A stretch of DNA of 64,000 nt, taken from Sutterella sp. Lineage in GTDB: Bacteria > Pseudomonadota > Gammaproteobacteria > Burkholderiales > Burkholderiaceae_F. The stretch covers positions 35,627-99,626 of the forward strand of contig JAHHRF010000001.1 of assembly GCA_020025955.1 (NCBI GenBank), in the 5' to 3' direction. A program made the translations under genes and the position numbers. The notes beneath the pieces were generated by a model, which searched no databases, was not told the DNA's origin, and saw only the letters and a list, made by a program, of their open reading frames with translations. Every line of letters begins with the position of its first letter. Position 1 is the first letter of the stretch. This document shows positions 7,559 to 15,700 of this stretch, piece after piece.

Positions 7559-7873
7559 TTACTGAACCTTGATCTTGACGTCGACGCCAGCCGGAAGATC
7601 GAGCTTCATGAGCGCGTCAACCGTCTTGTCCGTCGGATCAACGATGTCCATCAAACGCTGGTGCGTGCGGATTTCGAGCTGATCGCGACTGGTCTTGTTC
7701 ACGTGCGGGGAACGAAGAATGTCGAAACGGGAAATACGGGTGGGCAAAGGAACGGGACCACGAACCACGGCGCCGGTGCGCTTAGCCGTTTCCACGATTT
7801 CCAAAGCGGACTGGTCGATCAACTTGTAGTCATACGCCTTGAGGCGGATGCGAATACGCTGGGACTGTTGCAT
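7559..7873 (-). CDS. rpsJ: 30S ribosomal protein S10
   Basis: 104 residues, starting MQQSQRIRIRLKAYDYKLIDQS. The GPVPLPTRISRFDILRSPH segment is the extended loop that reaches into the 30S head. S10 also binds NusB and NusG in antitermination and transcription-translation coupling. Unusually, it is separated by 183 bases and a promoter from the rest of the S10 operon. It follows the tuf terminator so closely that its own promoter overlaps that terminator. Confidence 0.97.
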   Translation of the reverse strand: MQQSQRIRIRLKAYDYKLIDQSALEIVETAKRTGAVVRGPVPLPTRISRFDILRSPHVNKTSRDQLEIRTHQRLMDIVDPTDKTVDALMKLDLPAGVDVKIKVQ

Positions 7874-7908
7874 TTTTTCTTTTCCTTAAAAAGAGCAATT
7901 AAAAAGAA

Positions 7909-7939
7909 CTAGGGAGCGGATTATAAACCCGCTCCCTAG
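7909..7939 (-). terminator. Intrinsic terminator of tuf copy 1
   Basis: Minus-strand hairpin with 11-bp arms (CTAGGGAGCGG and its complement) around a TTTATAAT-type loop, followed by TTCTTTTTAATT. It lies 39 bases after the tuf stop codon. The loop holds a perfect TATAAT. Confidence 0.85.
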
Positions 7940-7948
7940 CACAATCAA
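7920..7948 (-). promoter_or_regulatory. rpsJ promoter embedded in the tuf terminator
   Basis: Minus-strand TTGATT (7948-7943) and TATAAT (7925-7920) are 17 bases apart. The -10 element is the loop of the tuf terminator, and one arm of the hairpin forms the spacer. Transcription would start near 7913, leaving about 40 bases of leader before rpsJ. Confidence 0.65.
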
Positions 7949-7978
7949 CTCAAATTAACGAATTTTTAAATTCGCGAA

Positions 7979-9169
7979 TTATTCGATGACGGAGGCAACC
8001 ACGCCGGCGCCAACAGTGTGACCGCCTTCACGGATAGCGAAGCGGAGACCCTGTTCCATAGCGATCGGAGCGATCAACGTGACGACCATCTGAATGTTGT
8101 CGCCAGGCATGACCATTTCGACGCCTTCCGGCAATTCGATCGTACCCGTCACGTCCGTCGTACGGAAGTAGAACTGGGGACGATAGCCCTTGAAGAACGG
8201 GGTATGACGACCACCTTCTTCCTTCGTGAGGACGTAAACTTCGCCCTTGAAGTGGGTATGCGGGGTGATGGAACCCGGCTTGGCAAGAACCTGACCGCGT
8301 TCAACGTCTTCACGCTTCGTGCCGCGCAAGAGGATACCGACGTTATCGCCAGCTTCACCCTGATCGAGCAACTTACGGAACATTTCAACGCCCGTGCAGG
8401 TCGTCTTCGTCGTCGGCTTGATACCAACGATTTCGATTTCGTCACCAACCTTAACGAGACCGCGTTCAACACGACCCGTCACAACCGTACCACGGCCGGA
8501 GATGGAGAACACGTCTTCGATCGGCATCAAGAACGGCTGGTCAACAGCACGTTCCGGCGTGGGGATGTAGCTGTCAAGCACGTCGCCCAAAGCGAGGATG
8601 GCCGGTTCGCCGATGGGGCTCTTGTCGCCTTCGAGAGCGAGCTTAGCGGAACCCTTGATGATCGGGAGATCGTCACCGGGGAAGTCGTAGTTGCTCAACA
8701 AGTCGCGAACTTCCATTTCGACGAGTTCGAGAAGTTCTTCGTCGTCGACCATGTCGCACTTGTTAAGGAACACGATGATGTAAGGAACACCCACCTGGCG
8801 AGCCAAGAGGATGTGTTCACGCGTCTGGGGCATGGGGCCGTCAGCAGCGGAGCACACGAGGATAGCGCCGTCCATCTGGGCAGCACCGGTAATCATGTTC
8901 TTAACGTAGTCAGCGTGACCCGGGCAGTCAACGTGAGCGTAGTGGCGGGTAGCCGTTTCGTACTCAACGTGAGCCGTGTTAATCGTAATACCACGAGCCT
9001 TTTCTTCAGGAGCCGCGTCGATCTGATCGTAGCCCTTAGCTTCACCGCCGAAGTGGCTGGAGAGAATCGTCGTGATAGCAGCAGTCAACGTCGTCTTACC
9101 GTGGTCGACGTGACCGATAGTGCCCACGTTAACGTGGGGCTTGGTTCGTTCAAACTTACCCTTGGCCAT
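7979..9169 (-). CDS. tuf: Elongation factor Tu, copy 1
   Basis: 396 residues. The GTPase motifs are in order: GHVDHGKTTLT (near residue 16), the RGITINTAHVEYE switch I region, DCPGHADYVKNM, NKCDMV and GSAK. Domains II and III follow to the usual C-terminus. EF-Tu carries aminoacyl-tRNA to the ribosome. The gene lies 43 bases after fusA with no terminator between, so it is the last gene of the str operon. The encoded protein is identical to the second copy at 25471-26661. Confidence 0.98.
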   Translation of the reverse strand: MAKGKFERTKPHVNVGTIGHVDHGKTTLTAAITTILSSHFGGEAKGYDQIDAAPEEKARGITINTAHVEYETATRHYAHVDCPGHADYVKNMITGAAQMDGAILVCSAADGPMPQTREHILLARQVGVPYIIVFLNKCDMVDDEELLELVEMEVRDLLSNYDFPGDDLPIIKGSAKLALEGDKSPIGEPAILALGDVLDSYIPTPERAVDQPFLMPIEDVFSISGRGTVVTGRVERGLVKVGDEIEIVGIKPTTKTTCTGVEMFRKLLDQGEAGDNVGILLRGTKREDVERGQVLAKPGSITPHTHFKGEVYVLTKEEGGRHTPFFKGYRPQFYFRTTDVTGTIELPEGVEMVMPGDNIQMVVTLIAPIAMEQGLRFAIREGGHTVGAGVVASVIE

Positions 9170-9212
9170 TTTTAGTCCTTGAGGTTAAAAAGTTAAAGAA
9201 AAAAGAGGCTAA

Positions 9213-11315
9213 TTAGTTAGCTTTCTCAGCCATCACAGCTTCAGCAACGTTACGGGGAGCTTCAGCATAGTGCTTGAATTCCATAGTATACGTCGCACGA
9301 CCCTGCGTGAGCGAGCGGAGCTGCGTAGCGTAACCGAACATTTCGGAGAGGGGCACTTCAGCCTTAACGCTCTTGCCACCGCCAACGATGTCGTTCATTT
9401 CCTGAATCTGGCCACGACGGGAGGACAAGTCGCCCATCACATCGCCCATCTTTTCTTCAGGGGTTTCAACTTCAACAGCCATGATCGGTTCGAGAAGAAC
9501 CGGGGTAGCCTTGCGCATACCGTCCTTGAAGGCCATGGAGGCAGCCATCTTAAACGCGTTTTCGTTCGAGTCCACATCGTGGTACGAACCGAAGTGCAAG
9601 GTAACCTTGACGTCAACGACCGGGTAGCCAGCGAGCACACCGCTCTTCAAGGTGTCTTCCACACCCTTCTGAACAGCCGGGATGTATTCACGGGGAACCA
9701 CACCGCCCTTAATGGCGTCAACGAATTCAAAACCCTTACCGGGTTCGAGCGGCTCGAGCTTGAGCACAACGTGACCGTACTGACCGCGACCACCAGACTG
9801 CTTAGCGAACTTGCATTCGGCGTTTTCGACCACGGAACGGATCGTTTCGCGATAGGCCACCTGGGGCTTACCAACCGTAGCTTCCACGTTGAATTCACGC
9901 TTCATACGGTCAACAAGAATTTCAAGGTGAAGTTCGCCCATACCGGAAATAATGGTCTGGCCGGATTCTTCGTCCGTGCGAACGCGGAAGGACGGATCTT
10001 CCTGAGCCAAACGGTTCAAGGCGAGCGCCATCTTTTCCTGGTCAACCTTGGTCTTGGGCTCAACAGCCTGCGAGATCACGGGATCCGGGAATTCCATACG
10101 TTCAAGGATGATCGGGGCGTCAACGGCACAAAGCGTGTCACCCGTCGTCACGTCCTTCAAGCCCACGCAAGCGGCGATGTCGCCGGATTCAACGAACTTG
10201 ATTTCCTTACGTTCGTTAGCGTGCATCTGGAGAAGACGACCGATACGTTCCTTACGGTTCTTGATGGAATTCAAGACGGTGTCGCCAGAATTCATCACGC
10301 CGGAGTAAACGCGCAAGAACGTCAACTGGCCAACATACGGGTCAGTCATGATCTTGAAGGCGAGCGCGGACAAGGGTTCCTTGTCGTCAGCCTTACGGGA
10401 GACTTCGTTGTCGTTTAAGTCGAAGCCAGTGACCGGCGGAATGTCGATCGGGCTGGGGAGCAACTGAACGACGGCGTCGAGCATACGCTGAACACCCTTG
10501 TTCTTGAAGGCGGTACCGCAAAGCATCGGCTGGATTTCCGTGGCGATGGTACGCTGACGGAGACCGGCCAAGATTTCTTCTTCGCTCAATTCACCTTCTT
10601 CGAGGTACTTGTTCATGAGCTCTTCGTTGGCTTCAGCAGCAGCTTCAACCATGTTTTCACGCCATTCATTGGCGGTGTCAACGAGGTCAGCCGGGATGTC
10701 TTCGTAAGAGAATTCCATACCGAGGGTCTTGTCGTCCCAAATGATGGCCTTCATCTTCAAAAGATCAACCACACCCTTGAAGGTGTCTTCAGCGCCGATC
10801 GGCACAACGATAGGCACGGGGTTACCGTTCAAGCGCTTCTTCATCTGGTCGTAGACCTTGAAGAAGTTGGCACCGGTACGGTCCATCTTGTTCACGAAGG
10901 CAAGACGGGGCACACGGTACTTGTTAGCCTGACGCCACACGGTTTCGGACTGGGGCTGAACACCGCCCACAGCGCAGTAGACCATGCAAGCGCCGTCAAG
11001 CACGCGCATGGAACGTTCCACTTCGACCGTAAAGTCAACGTGGCCCGGGGTGTCAATGATGTTGAAGCGGTAGGGTTCCCACTGCATTTCCATACCACGC
11101 CAGAACGCGGTCGTAGCAGCGGAGGTAATCGTGATACCACGTTCCTGTTCCTGCTCCATCCAGTCCATGGTGGCGCCACCATCATGCACTTCACCGATCT
11201 TGTGATTCACACCGGTGTAGAACAGAATGCGTTCGGTCGTAGTGGTCTTACCCGCGTCAATATGAGCGGAAATACCGATATTACGATAACGCGAAATCGG
11301 AGTTTGGCGAGCCAT
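9213..11315 (-). CDS. fusA: Elongation factor G
   Basis: 700 residues. The N-terminal G domain shows AHIDAGKTTTTERIL (near residue 18), DTPGHVDFT and NKMDRTGA. Domains II-V follow, with the VGKPQVAYRETI and GSYHDVDSNENAF segments of domains III/IV. EF-G drives translocation and, with RRF, ribosome recycling. The ordinary bacterial length and the str operon position argue for the housekeeping paralogue. The 63-base gap to rpsG contains a small CGAA-loop hairpin at 11340-11363. Confidence 0.98.
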   Translation of the reverse strand: MARQTPISRYRNIGISAHIDAGKTTTTERILFYTGVNHKIGEVHDGGATMDWMEQEQERGITITSAATTAFWRGMEMQWEPYRFNIIDTPGHVDFTVEVERSMRVLDGACMVYCAVGGVQPQSETVWRQANKYRVPRLAFVNKMDRTGANFFKVYDQMKKRLNGNPVPIVVPIGAEDTFKGVVDLLKMKAIIWDDKTLGMEFSYEDIPADLVDTANEWRENMVEAAAEANEELMNKYLEEGELSEEEILAGLRQRTIATEIQPMLCGTAFKNKGVQRMLDAVVQLLPSPIDIPPVTGFDLNDNEVSRKADDKEPLSALAFKIMTDPYVGQLTFLRVYSGVMNSGDTVLNSIKNRKERIGRLLQMHANERKEIKFVESGDIAACVGLKDVTTGDTLCAVDAPIILERMEFPDPVISQAVEPKTKVDQEKMALALNRLAQEDPSFRVRTDEESGQTIISGMGELHLEILVDRMKREFNVEATVGKPQVAYRETIRSVVENAECKFAKQSGGRGQYGHVVLKLEPLEPGKGFEFVDAIKGGVVPREYIPAVQKGVEDTLKSGVLAGYPVVDVKVTLHFGSYHDVDSNENAFKMAASMAFKDGMRKATPVLLEPIMAVEVETPEEKMGDVMGDLSSRRGQIQEMNDIVGGGKSVKAEVPLSEMFGYATQLRSLTQGRATYTMEFKHYAEAPRNVAEAVMAEKAN

Positions 11316-11378
11316 TTAAGGTTCCTCTTAATTAGCGTCGCGCTGTGCCCGAAGGCACGGCGCAACATGTCTAGACAA

Positions 11379-11849
11379 TTAGAAGCGGAAGTGGGAGAAG
11401 GCCTTGTTGGCTTCAGCCATACGATGGACTTCGTCACGCTTCTTCATGGCACCACCACGGCCTTCGGCTGCATCGAGCAACTCGCCAGCCAAGCGCTGCG
11501 GCATGGATTTTTCAGAACGCTTCTTAGCAGATTCGCGCAACCAACGCATGGCGAGAGCCATACGACGGACGGGACGAACTTCGACCGGCACCTGATAGTT
11601 GGCACCACCGACACGGCGGGACTTAACTTCCACAACCGGACGGACGTTATTGAGAGCGGTGGTGAAAACTTCGATAGCTTCCTTACCGGTCTTTTCTTCG
11701 ATCTGCTGGAGAGCGCCGTAAACAATACGTTCGGCGACGGCCTTCTTGCCATCGAGCATGATCACATTGATGAACTTCGTGATTTCAACGCTGCCGAACT
11801 TAGGATCGGGCAATACTTCGCGTTTCGGAACTTCGCGACGACGGGGCAT
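11379..11849 (-). CDS. rpsG: 30S ribosomal protein S7
   Basis: 156 residues, starting MPRRREVPKREVLPDPKF, with conserved KSRRVGGANYQVPVEV (near residues 76-91) and a C-terminal arm ending AFSHFRF. S7 nucleates assembly of the 30S head. In E. coli it represses its own operon by binding the rpsL-rpsG junction. The 149-base junction here is rich in hairpins, which is consistent with that. Confidence 0.97.
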   Translation of the reverse strand: MPRRREVPKREVLPDPKFGSVEITKFINVIMLDGKKAVAERIVYGALQQIEEKTGKEAIEVFTTALNNVRPVVEVKSRRVGGANYQVPVEVRPVRRMALAMRWLRESAKKRSEKSMPQRLAGELLDAAEGRGGAMKKRDEVHRMAEANKAFSHFRF

Positions 11850-11880
11850 TTTGTTTCCTCTTTCGTTACTTCAGTCTCGG

Positions 11881-11988
11881 TTGGCTTAAAAATAAAAGAT
11901 GCCAACCTTACTTATGTTTATGTGATCCCATGGATCACGGACTTACTCGGTCAAACACACTGTGTGTTGACCGTACACTCACGGTCAA
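11881..11988 (-). promoter_or_regulatory. Hairpin-rich rpsL-rpsG junction, candidate S7 autoregulatory site
   Basis: The plus-strand heptamer CGGTCAA occurs at 11948-11954 and 11982-11988, with its complement TTGACCG at 11967-11973 between them. The middle copy can therefore pair with either neighbour but not both. Two further inverted repeats follow toward rpsG: GTGATCC/GGATCAC at 11924-11940 and GGTTGGC/GCCAACC at 11881-11909. The location matches the known S7 repressor site of the E. coli str operon. The function here is inferred. Confidence 0.5.
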
Positions 11989-11998
11989 TGCCGCGAAA

Positions 11999-12376
11999 TT
12001 ACGCAGCCTTCGGGCGCTTAGCACCGTACTTGGAGCGAGCTTGCTTACGGTCCTTAACACCCTGGGTGTCAAGGGAGCCACGCACGATGTGATAACGCAC
12101 ACCAGGCAAGTCCTTCACACGACCGCCGCGGATAAGCACGACCGAGTGTTCTTGCAAGTTGTGGCCTTCACCACCGATGTAGGAAATGACTTCAAAGCCA
12201 TTGGTGAGACGCACCTTAGCGACCTTACGAAGGGCCGAGTTCGGCTTCTTCGGGGTCGTCGTGTAAACACGAGTACAAACGCCACGCTTCTGCGGGCAGT
12301 TCTTCAAGGCAGGGCTCTTGGATTTTTCGTGCGTAAGCGCGCGAGGCTTACGTACGAGCTGGTTAATAGTAGGCAT
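11999..12376 (-). CDS. rpsL: 30S ribosomal protein S12
   Basis: 125 residues, starting MPTINQLVRKPR. The TTTPKKPNSALRK and GGRVKDLPGVRYH loops at the decoding centre carry lysines at the positions where streptomycin-resistance substitutions usually fall, so the sequence looks wild type. S12 controls decoding accuracy. It is the first gene of the str operon and is preceded by a 327-base region with the rpoC terminator and an rpsL promoter. Confidence 0.97.
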   Translation of the reverse strand: MPTINQLVRKPRALTHEKSKSPALKNCPQKRGVCTRVYTTTPKKPNSALRKVAKVRLTNGFEVISYIGGEGHNLQEHSVVLIRGGRVKDLPGVRYHIVRGSLDTQGVKDRKQARSKYGAKRPKAA

Positions 12377-12529
12377 AAACGTCCGTCTAATATCAAATTA
12401 AACTGACTCTTTCGAGTCTTTATGAATGAAAAATCCTCAAAAAAAGCACCCCCTTATTCTCATTGAACGCCCTTCTAAGAGAGGGACGTTCGCAAAAAAT
12501 ACAAGTTCGCTTTTTCTAAGAACCTGTGA

Positions 12530-12558
12530 TTTTTGTCCAAAGACCCCCCTGCTGTCAA
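12530..12558 (-). promoter_or_regulatory. Probable rpsL (str operon) promoter
   Basis: A perfect minus-strand TTGACA (12558-12553) is followed 17 bases later by CAAAAA (12535-12530), a weak -10. AAAAAT two bases further on is an alternative. The -35 box sits in the loop of a CCCCC/GGGGG inverted repeat. Confidence 0.5.
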
Positions 12559-12587
12559 GCCTAGGGGGCTGGTTTTTTCATGAAGAA

Positions 12588-12619
12588 AATGCCCACTACG
12601 CATAAGCGTGGCAGGCATT
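12588..12619 (-). terminator. rpoC terminator
   Basis: Minus-strand hairpin with arms AATGCC-TGCCACGC and GCGTAGTGG-GCATT around a TTAT loop, followed by TTCTTC. It lies about 85 bases after the rpoC stop and separates the rpoBC unit from the str operon. Confidence 0.65.
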
Positions 12620-12703
12620 CTCTTCGAAACTGTTGCCTAACAGCCCTGCCCCACCCGTTACCCGGTAAGGCAAGACATTAGGCTTTTTTCAGTTTTTTTC
12701 GCG

Positions 12704-15700
12704 TTATTCCGCGAAGGGATCGTCCGTCGGAGCTAACGGGCTCACTTCCTTGGCATCGTCCTGGTTGATTTCCGAGAACGGATCCAAGAAAGCGTCCGGA
12801 TCGGCGAACGGATCATTCTGGTCGGCGACCGGAGCGACGAGCTCTTGCGCTTCAATGCGCTCAGCTTCGTCACGGGCACGGCGAGCCTTGTGGTAGGCCA
12901 AGCCAGTACCGGCCGGGATCAAACGACCCACGATCACGTTTTCCTTCAGACCACGGAGGTCGTCCTGTTTGCCCATGATGGCGGCTTCCGTCAACACGCG
13001 CGTCGTTTCCTGGAAGGACGCAGCGGAGATGAAGCTATCCGTGGACAAGGAGGCCTTCGTAATACCGAGGAGCACGTTGTCGTAGAGGGCGGGACGGCCA
13101 CCTTCGGCCACCACGCGATCGTTTTCGTCGAGCATTTCGCTACGTTCGACCTGTTCACCCGTGATGAAGCGGGTGTCGCCCGGATCGGTAATCGCAACAC
13201 GGCGGAGCATCTGACGAACAATCACTTCAATGTGCTTGTCGTTAATCTTCACACCCTGCAAGCGGTACACGTCCTGAACTTCGTCGACGATGTAGCGAGC
13301 CAACTCTTCGATACCGAGCAAGCGAAGGATGTCATGCGGATCGACCGGACCGTCAACCACTTCTTCACCCTTCTGGACAATCTGACCTTCGTGAACGAGG
13401 ACCGTCTTATCCTTGCTGATCAAGGTTTCGTGGCTGTTGCCTTCCTGGTCGGTGATGATCAAGCGCTGCTTACCCTTGGTTTCCTTACCGAAGGTGACGG
13501 TACCCGTCACTTCAGCGAGCATGCCGGCGTCCTTCGGGGAACGGGCTTCGAAAAGCTCGGCCACACGCGGGAGACCCCCGGTAATGTCTCGGGTCTTCTG
13601 GCTTTCGGTCGGGATACGAGCCAACACGTCGCCCTTACCCACAGACTGATCGTCACGAACCACGACGAGAGCGCCCACCGGCAACTGAATCGTCACCGCG
13701 TGATCCGTACCCGGAATCTTCACTTCATTGCCGTTTTCGTCAAAGAGGTGAACCACCGGACGGAGAACGCCACCGGTCTTGGAACCCTTGGCAGCCGCCG
13801 ACTTCACCGCACCCGTCGCACGCTTCGGGTCGATAACGACCAAGCTGGAAAGGCCCGTGACTTCGTCGACCTGGTTCATCACGGTCACGTTTTCGATCAC
13901 GTTTTCGAACTTCACCTTACCGGCGAACTCCGTGATAATCGGACGCGTCATCGGATCCCAGTTAGCGAGGATCTGGCCGGCCTTAATTTCCTGATCGGGC
14001 TTGACCTGGAGGGTCGCACCGTACGGAACCTTATGGCGTTCACGTTCGCGGCCGTTTTCCGTAATGACGATTTCGCCAGAACGAGAAATCACGACCAATT
14101 CACCCTTAGCGTTACGAACGTAGCGCATAGCGGGCGAGTAACCGACGGAACCCGCGGACTTGGCTTCAACGCTCGACGCGACCGCAGCACGGCTTGCAGC
14201 ACCCCCAATATGGAAGGTACGCATCGTCAACTGAGTACCCGGTTCACCAATGGACTGGGCGGCGATCACACCGACCGATTCACCGGCGTTGACCAAGGAA
14301 CCACGGCCTAAGTCACGGCCATAGCACTTCGCGCACAAGCCATAACGCGTACGGCAGGTAAGCGGGGTGCGGACCTTAACGAGGTCAATACCACGTTCGT
14401 CAATGACGTCGCACAAGTCTTCGTCGATCAAGGTATTGGCCGCAATGACCAATTCCTGCGTATCCGGGTCATAGACGTCCAAAGCCGTCACACGACCTAA
14501 GATGCGATCGCGCAAGGCCTGAATGACTTCACCGCCTTCAACGAGAGCACGCATTTCAACGCCATCGTCCGTACCGCAATCGTCTTCGATCACGACCAAG
14601 TCCTGCGTCACGTCAACGAGACGACGGGTCAAGTAACCGGAGTTAGCGGTCTTCAAGGCCGTATCGGCCAAACCCTTACGGGCACCGTGGGTCGAAATAA
14701 AGTACTGAAGAACGTTCAAGCCTTCACGGAAGTTTGCGGTAATCGGGGTTTCAATAATGGAGCCGTCCGGCTTAGCCATCAAACCACGCATACCGGCCAA
14801 CTGACGAATCTGAGCCGCGGAACCACGAGCCCCGGAGTCAGCCATCATGTAGACGCTGTTGAAGGATTCCTGACGGACCTTCTTACCGTGACGGTCAATG
14901 GTGGGTTCGCTCGAGAGCTCGGTCATCATGACCTTACCAACCTGATCCGACGTACGACCCCAGATGTCCACCACCTTGTTGTAGCGTTCGCCCTGGGTCA
15001 CGAGACCGGAGGTGTACTGCTCTTCAATGAGCTTGACTTCCTGCTCAGCGGCACGGACGAGTTCTTCCTTCTTGGCGGGAACCGACATGTCGCCCACACA
15101 GATGGAGATACCCGCACGCGTCGAGAGACGGTAACCGTTGTCTTTTAACTTGTCCGCGAAGAGCACCGTCGCACGAAGACCGCACTTACGGAAGCAGCGG
15201 TTGATCAAGCGAGCGATTTCCTTCTTCTTCAACGTGATGTTCAATTCCGCGAAGCTCATCCCTTCAGGGAGGATCGTGGAGAGAAGCGCACGGCCAACCG
15301 TGGTTTCATAACGAACCATCTTCGGGGCTAAATTGCCCGTCTTTTCGTCGAAGTGGAATTCCTTAATACGGACGGTACAACGGGTCTGGAGTTCCACAAC
15401 CTTGTTGTCCCAAGCGCGCTGAACTTCAGCGACGTCCGCAAAGAACATGCCTTCGCCCTTGCCGTTGATCTTTTCACGCGTAGCGTAGTAAAGACCCAAG
15501 ACCATGTCCTGAGACGGCACGATAGAAGGATCGCCGTTAGCCGGGAAGAGCACGTTGTTGGAGGCGAGCATCAAGCTACGAGCTTCCAACTGGGCTTCAA
15601 GGCTCAACGGAACGTGAACAGCCATCTGGTCACCGTCGAAGTCAGCGTTAAACGCAGCACAGACGAGCGGGTGTAACTGGAGGGCCTTCCCTTCGATCAA

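Larger units (their letters stand above)
12377..12703 (-). other. rpoC-rpsL intergenic region
   Basis: This 327-base gap holds no gene. In transcription order it contains the rpoC terminator (12588-12619), the rpsL promoter with its -35 box inside a CCCCC/GGGGG inverted repeat (about 12543-12568), and a leader hairpin at 12465-12491 (GAACG/CGTTC arms extended by CCCT/AGGG). A GAAA-loop hairpin at 12405-12418 (GACTC/GAGTC) then lies just before rpsL. Confidence 0.6.

Noticed and set aside
8018..9175. Plus-strand open frame of about 385 codons opposite tuf, repeated at 25510-26682
   Set aside because: It is a mirror of the two tuf genes. Its duplication simply reflects the duplicated EF-Tu gene.
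12845..14311. Long open frame on the plus strand, about 488 codons, opposite rpoC
   Set aside because: It is exactly antisense to a certain rpoC coding region and arises from the codon bias of that gene. It has no recognised domain or ribosome-binding site, and its composition is rich in His and Thr, as expected from reverse translation.
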